The notes beneath the pieces are model-generated. The model ran no database searches, was not told the origin of the DNA, and worked only from the letters and a program-made list of their open reading frames with translations. Below are positions 61,333 to 64,000 of a DNA stretch of 64,000 nucleotides, one piece after another (positions within the stretch are counted from its first letter, which is position 1; the number at the start of each line of letters is the position of its first letter). Source of the stretch: Paraburkholderia metrosideri (GTDB lineage Bacteria > Pseudomonadota > Gammaproteobacteria > Burkholderiales > Burkholderiaceae); NCBI RefSeq assembly GCF_904848625.1, contig NZ_CAJHCP010000004.1:248001-312000 (forward strand). The letters are read 5' to 3'. A program made the position numbers and the translations under genes.

Positions 61333-61647
61333 TCAGAACGGCACGCGCTGACAAAGCAGAACCAGCGCGAACGCGGCCAGATTGGCTAACGCAAGCCAGC
61401 CGAACGCGCGAGCGCCGCTGCGAAACATGAATGACGCACAAGCGAGCGCAATCCACAGCGGCGGCACGAGCCACATCGCAACATGAAATTTGCTCGCCGC
61501 GGTCAGGCCACCTGGTGACAAACGCGCAAACAGCGCGCTCGCTGCAAGCGCCAGACCGAAGCCGCCGATCACACCGGCGACGAACTTCATCAGCAGATCG
61601 CGCTCGATCGAACTGGCGGCGCGGCGGGAAGTAGCGACACGTGTCAT
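61333..61647 (-). CDS. Small iron-operon membrane protein (DUF3649-like)
   Basis: A 104-residue protein with three hydrophobic segments (FVAGVIGGFGLALAASALFA, FHVAMWLVPPLWIALACASFMF, AFGWLALANLAAFALVLLC). Size, topology and position between another small membrane protein and a PepSY gene suit DUF3649 proteins of iron-uptake operons. Its start overlaps the preceding stop by four bases. Likely role: accessory to ferric-siderophore handling at the inner membrane; not proven. Confidence 0.72.
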   Translation of the reverse strand: MTRVATSRRAASSIERDLLMKFVAGVIGGFGLALAASALFARLSPGGLTAASKFHVAMWLVPPLWIALACASFMFRSGARAFGWLALANLAAFALVLLCQRVPF

Positions 61648-61922
61648 GGTGCGGCGCGCGTTGAACGGCTGCGCCCGATCAGTGCGCCGATGAACGGCGC
61701 TGCGGTCAGACACGTCATCAGTACCGTTACGACCACTGACAACGAAGCCGCTGGCTGCAACGCGTGAGCCGCGCAAGCCAGCGATATCGCGATGCACACG
61801 AGCGCCGCCACGCGCGCGGGCCTGGCGGGCCAGGGCGCGCGCAGCCAGCGTTGCACGGACGTGCTGACATACAACAGCAACGCGCCGGCAATAGCCGGCG
61901 CGACGATCAAAACATTGCCCAT
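61644..61922 (-). CDS. Small iron-operon membrane protein (DUF3325-like)
   Basis: A 92-residue protein with three hydrophobic segments (NVLIVAPAIAGALLLYVST, VAALVCIAISLACAAHAL, LSVVVTVLMTCLTAAPFIGALIG) separated by an Arg/Pro loop. It is the first gene of the PepSY operon, beginning 41 bases downstream of a near-consensus Fur box. DUF3325 is the best match from memory, by topology and context. No Shine-Dalgarno sequence is obvious. Confidence 0.7.
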   Translation of the reverse strand: MGNVLIVAPAIAGALLLYVSTSVQRWLRAPWPARPARVAALVCIAISLACAAHALQPAASLSVVVTVLMTCLTAAPFIGALIGRSRSTRAAP

Positions 61923-61963
61923 GATTCAACGAGACAGCGTGTGTGGCGGCGGGGCCGCATTAA

Positions 61964-61978
61964 TGAGAATGATTATCA
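61964..61978. promoter_or_regulatory. Near-consensus Fur box
   Basis: TGAGAATGATTATCA matches the 7-1-7 Fur consensus TGATAATGATTATCA at 14 of 15 positions. It lies 42 bases before the first gene of the minus-strand PepSY operon. Confidence 0.85.
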
Positions 61979-62134
61979 TACACGCAAGCACGCTGTTCGG
62001 CAGTGCGGCTGGGGCGCAGCGCGATCTCAGCCGCCGTTCGTACCGCGTCACGGCGGCGATTCGACAGCGATTCGACGGCTGAAACAACCGTGGCCTGAAT
62101 CTCCGAAGCGCCACGGTCATGACAGGATCGCGCA

Positions 62135-63289
62135 TCAGAACCGGTGACGCATCCCCGCAGCCACCACCACCTGCTGATTCGTCGACGACGCGGTTTGTCC
62201 GCTGACATCGGCGGTCAGACCCGACCCGTCGGCACTGACGTGCTGATAGCTGCCTTGCAGATACACGTCGGTCCGCTTGGACAGCGAGTAATCGGCCATC
62301 AGCGACACTTCCTGCCACTTCGGATGATGCGCGCCGGTGTCGGTCGACATGGCACCCGACGTGTACGTGTATTCGCCGTTCAGACTCAACGCCGACGTCA
62401 GCGCATAACTCGCGTTCGCTTCGTAATTGTTGAAGCTCGCACCCTGCCCATTCGCAGCGATCCCGAGACTGTTCGCGCCGTTGATCGTGTCGAGCCCACC
62501 GAGTTGCGTACGCGTCCAGACGAAGCCGAGGGTCGCCGCACCGACCGTATAGTTCGCGCCCGCGCCAAAGGTGCGCTGACGGGCTGCGATAAAGGTCCGG
62601 TCGGTCAACGTAATGGCGCCGTTCGTGTTGGTCGTGCTGCCGCCGTTATTTGCCTGCAGATAACCCGCGCCGAGACTCAACGGGCCGTTGTTGTACGACG
62701 CGCCGAAGCTGTACAGACGGTTGTCGGAGAAACCGCCCGCTTGATTCGAGAAGCCATACAGCGAGCCGAAACGCAGGCCGTTGTAATCGTTGCTCGCGAA
62801 CTTCACCGAATTGTCCACGCGGAACGAGTTATTCAGATTGTCGTTATCGAACGGATGCGCAGACAGGTTGTTGCCGCCAGGATGATGTCCGGTGAAGCTC
62901 AGCGGCGCGAGGTAGTCCACCACCGAGTCATATTGCCGGCCGAGCGTGACTGTGCCGAAGCGGTCGTTCGTCAAGCCCGCATAGGCCTGATAGCCGAACA
63001 GCCGGCCGCCCTGACGCATCGAGCCGTTGGTCACGCTAAAACCGCTTTCGAGCTGGAAAATCGCAGCCGTGCCGCCACCCAGATCTTCGCGGCCATGAAA
63101 GCCCCAGTGGCTGCCCGTCACGGTGCCGCTGCCCGCCTGCACGTTGCTGTGACCGCCCTGATTATTCGTGTATGACAGACCCGCATCGATAATCCCATAC
63201 AGCGTCACACTCGACTGCGCGTGCGCCATCGGTGCGAAGCCCGCGGCATACCCCGCCGCGCACGCGGCCATCACAAGAACCTTCTTCAT
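62135..63289 (-). CDS. Gram-negative general porin (second)
   Basis: A 384-residue outer-membrane porin. The signal peptide ends MAHA before QSSVTLYGIIDAGLSY. GSHWGFHGREDLGGGTAAIFQLESGFSVTNGSMRQGGRLFGYQAYAGLTNDRFGTVTLGRQYD is the conserved early-strand block, and the C terminus ends AAGMRHRF in Phe. It is clearly distinct from the 9370-10545 porin. AGGA lies five bases before ATG 63289. It lies between the iron operon and an ABC ATPase gene and might belong to the same physiological group, but no Fur site is seen before it. Confidence 0.92.
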   Translation of the reverse strand: MKKVLVMAACAAGYAAGFAPMAHAQSSVTLYGIIDAGLSYTNNQGGHSNVQAGSGTVTGSHWGFHGREDLGGGTAAIFQLESGFSVTNGSMRQGGRLFGYQAYAGLTNDRFGTVTLGRQYDSVVDYLAPLSFTGHHPGGNNLSAHPFDNDNLNNSFRVDNSVKFASNDYNGLRFGSLYGFSNQAGGFSDNRLYSFGASYNNGPLSLGAGYLQANNGGSTTNTNGAITLTDRTFIAARQRTFGAGANYTVGAATLGFVWTRTQLGGLDTINGANSLGIAANGQGASFNNYEANASYALTSALSLNGEYTYTSGAMSTDTGAHHPKWQEVSLMADYSLSKRTDVYLQGSYQHVSADGSGLTADVSGQTASSTNQQVVVAAGMRHRF

Positions 63290-63414
63290 CTTCTTCCTGG
63301 TTTGTTGTTAGTAGATTGGGACCGCCGTCCACGCGCAACGACGCCGCGCCCTTTCGCAAGGGCGCTGCTCGAAGTACGGCAAACGGCGTGAGAAGTGGCT
63401 GGCTGGCCGCGTGG

Positions 63415-64000
63415 TTATGGGCTGACGGCGCCCATGCGGTTGGCGATGCCGGTGCGATCGGCGAGACCGTCGATCAGCACTTGATGGTGTCCGCGCGAGC
63501 ACGGCTCGATCCGCGCGAGAACACCGAAAACCTGGGCGAGGCTCGCCGCCGTGACGACCTGTGGCGGCGGCCCGAAATGCACGATGCGTCCGTCATGCAG
63601 CAGCATCGCGCGGTCGCACGCACGCATCGCGACGTTGATGTCGTGCAGCACGACGACCGTCACGATGCCGCGCTCGCGCGTGACTTCGCGCAATACCTGC
63701 ATCACGTGAAACTGATGGTTCAGATCGAGCGCCGACAACGGCTCGTCGAGCAGCAGCACCTGCGGGTCGCGGATCAGCGCCTGCGCAATGCCGACCAGCT
63801 GTCGCTGGCCGCCGGACAACTCATCGAGTGAACGCGCGGCGAGCGCTTCAATGCCGAGGCGCTGCAACACCGCATGCGCGTGTTCAATCTCGCTCGAATG
63901 CGGTTTGCCGCGCGGCTGCTGTGCGCCGTCACGCGTCGCGCGCGCGGCTACCAGCACGGACTCCAGCACCTGCAGACGCACGCCCGCAGGCAACGCTTGC
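63415..64000 (-). CDS. ABC transporter ATPase, heme/siderophore type (C-terminal part)
   Basis: About 195 residues from the C-terminal part of an ABC ATPase; the N terminus with Walker A lies beyond the right edge. The signature LSGGQRQLVGIAQALIRDPQVLLLDEPLSALDLNHQ contains the signature motif, Walker B and D-loop. The H-loop is VVLHDINVAMRACDRAMLLHDGRIVHFGPP. The DxNxAxRxCD-type H-loop and FGPP end fit FecE/HmuV-like ATPases that power uptake of ferric siderophores, heme or cobalamin. The iron-related neighbours agree. The gene reads left and stops 125 bases before the porin start. Confidence 0.87.
   Translation of the reverse strand, partial: QALPAGVRLQVLESVLVAARATRDGAQQPRGKPHSSEIEHAHAVLQRLGIEALAARSLDELSGGQRQLVGIAQALIRDPQVLLLDEPLSALDLNHQFHVMQVLREVTRERGIVTVVVLHDINVAMRACDRAMLLHDGRIVHFGPPPQVVTAASLAQVFGVLARIEPCSRGHHQVLIDGLADRTGIANRMGAVSP

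Overview
The window looks like chromosomal DNA of a Burkholderia-type betaproteobacterium, most probably Paraburkholderia. The reasons are high GC with strong GC3 bias, two classical 16-stranded porins ending in aromatic residues, a histone-like HU with a Lys/Ala tail, a phasin, and lipoprotein families typical of that group (DUF3443/DUF2844, DUF2957-like, DUF4410-like). No rRNA, tRNA, CRISPR array, insertion sequence or phage gene was seen. The whole assignment rests on reading sequence and remembered family motifs; no database search was run.

Layout. 1-10.6 kb: the start of a Gly-rich repeat protein, a short-chain dehydrogenase, a flavoprotein oxidase, a SYLF-domain lipoprotein, a SulP transporter, a YbaK-type deacylase, a BrkB-family membrane protein with an unusual tail, and a porin. 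10.7-15.2 kb (minus): an Anbu proteasome-like peptidase, a transglutaminase-like protein, an alpha-E protein and a circularly permuted ATP-grasp enzyme. 15.6-29.9 kb: HU, a MocR regulator, a peptide transporter, ketopantoate reductase, a nucleoside uptake and salvage operon (CNT transporter, cytidine deaminase, nucleoside hydrolase), a lipoprotein with two CMD domains divergent from a LysR gene, an aldo-keto reductase, a degenerate receiver protein and a VOC protein. 30-35.1 kb (minus): a tripartite EmrAB/OMF efflux operon behind two tandem MarR genes, with three copies of one palindromic operator. 35.4-37.4 kb: a DUF2957-like lipoprotein. 37.5-46.4 kb: a second transglutaminase / ATP-grasp-alpha-E fusion / DUF2126 operon divergent from a zinc-ribbon metallopeptidase. 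46.5-56.8 kb: DUF3443/DUF2844, phasin, LysR/SnoaL-like pair, lipoproteins, a RibD-like reductase, an ECF sigma factor with a MerR regulator and a stand-alone receiver. 57-64 kb: iron region with a TonB-dependent siderophore receptor, a PepSY membrane protein operon behind a near-consensus Fur box, a second porin and the end of an ABC ATPase of the heme/siderophore type.

The most interesting content is the pair of ATP-grasp/alpha-E/transglutaminase modules lying about 22 kb apart. One carries the Anbu peptidase. The other carries a 1161-residue DUF2126 protein and lies beside a metallopeptidase. Together they look like two related systems that make and remove an unknown peptide-like or isopeptide-like modification. 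Several start codons were moved inward from the longest reading frame to match a Shine-Dalgarno sequence or a family N terminus; each case is stated.
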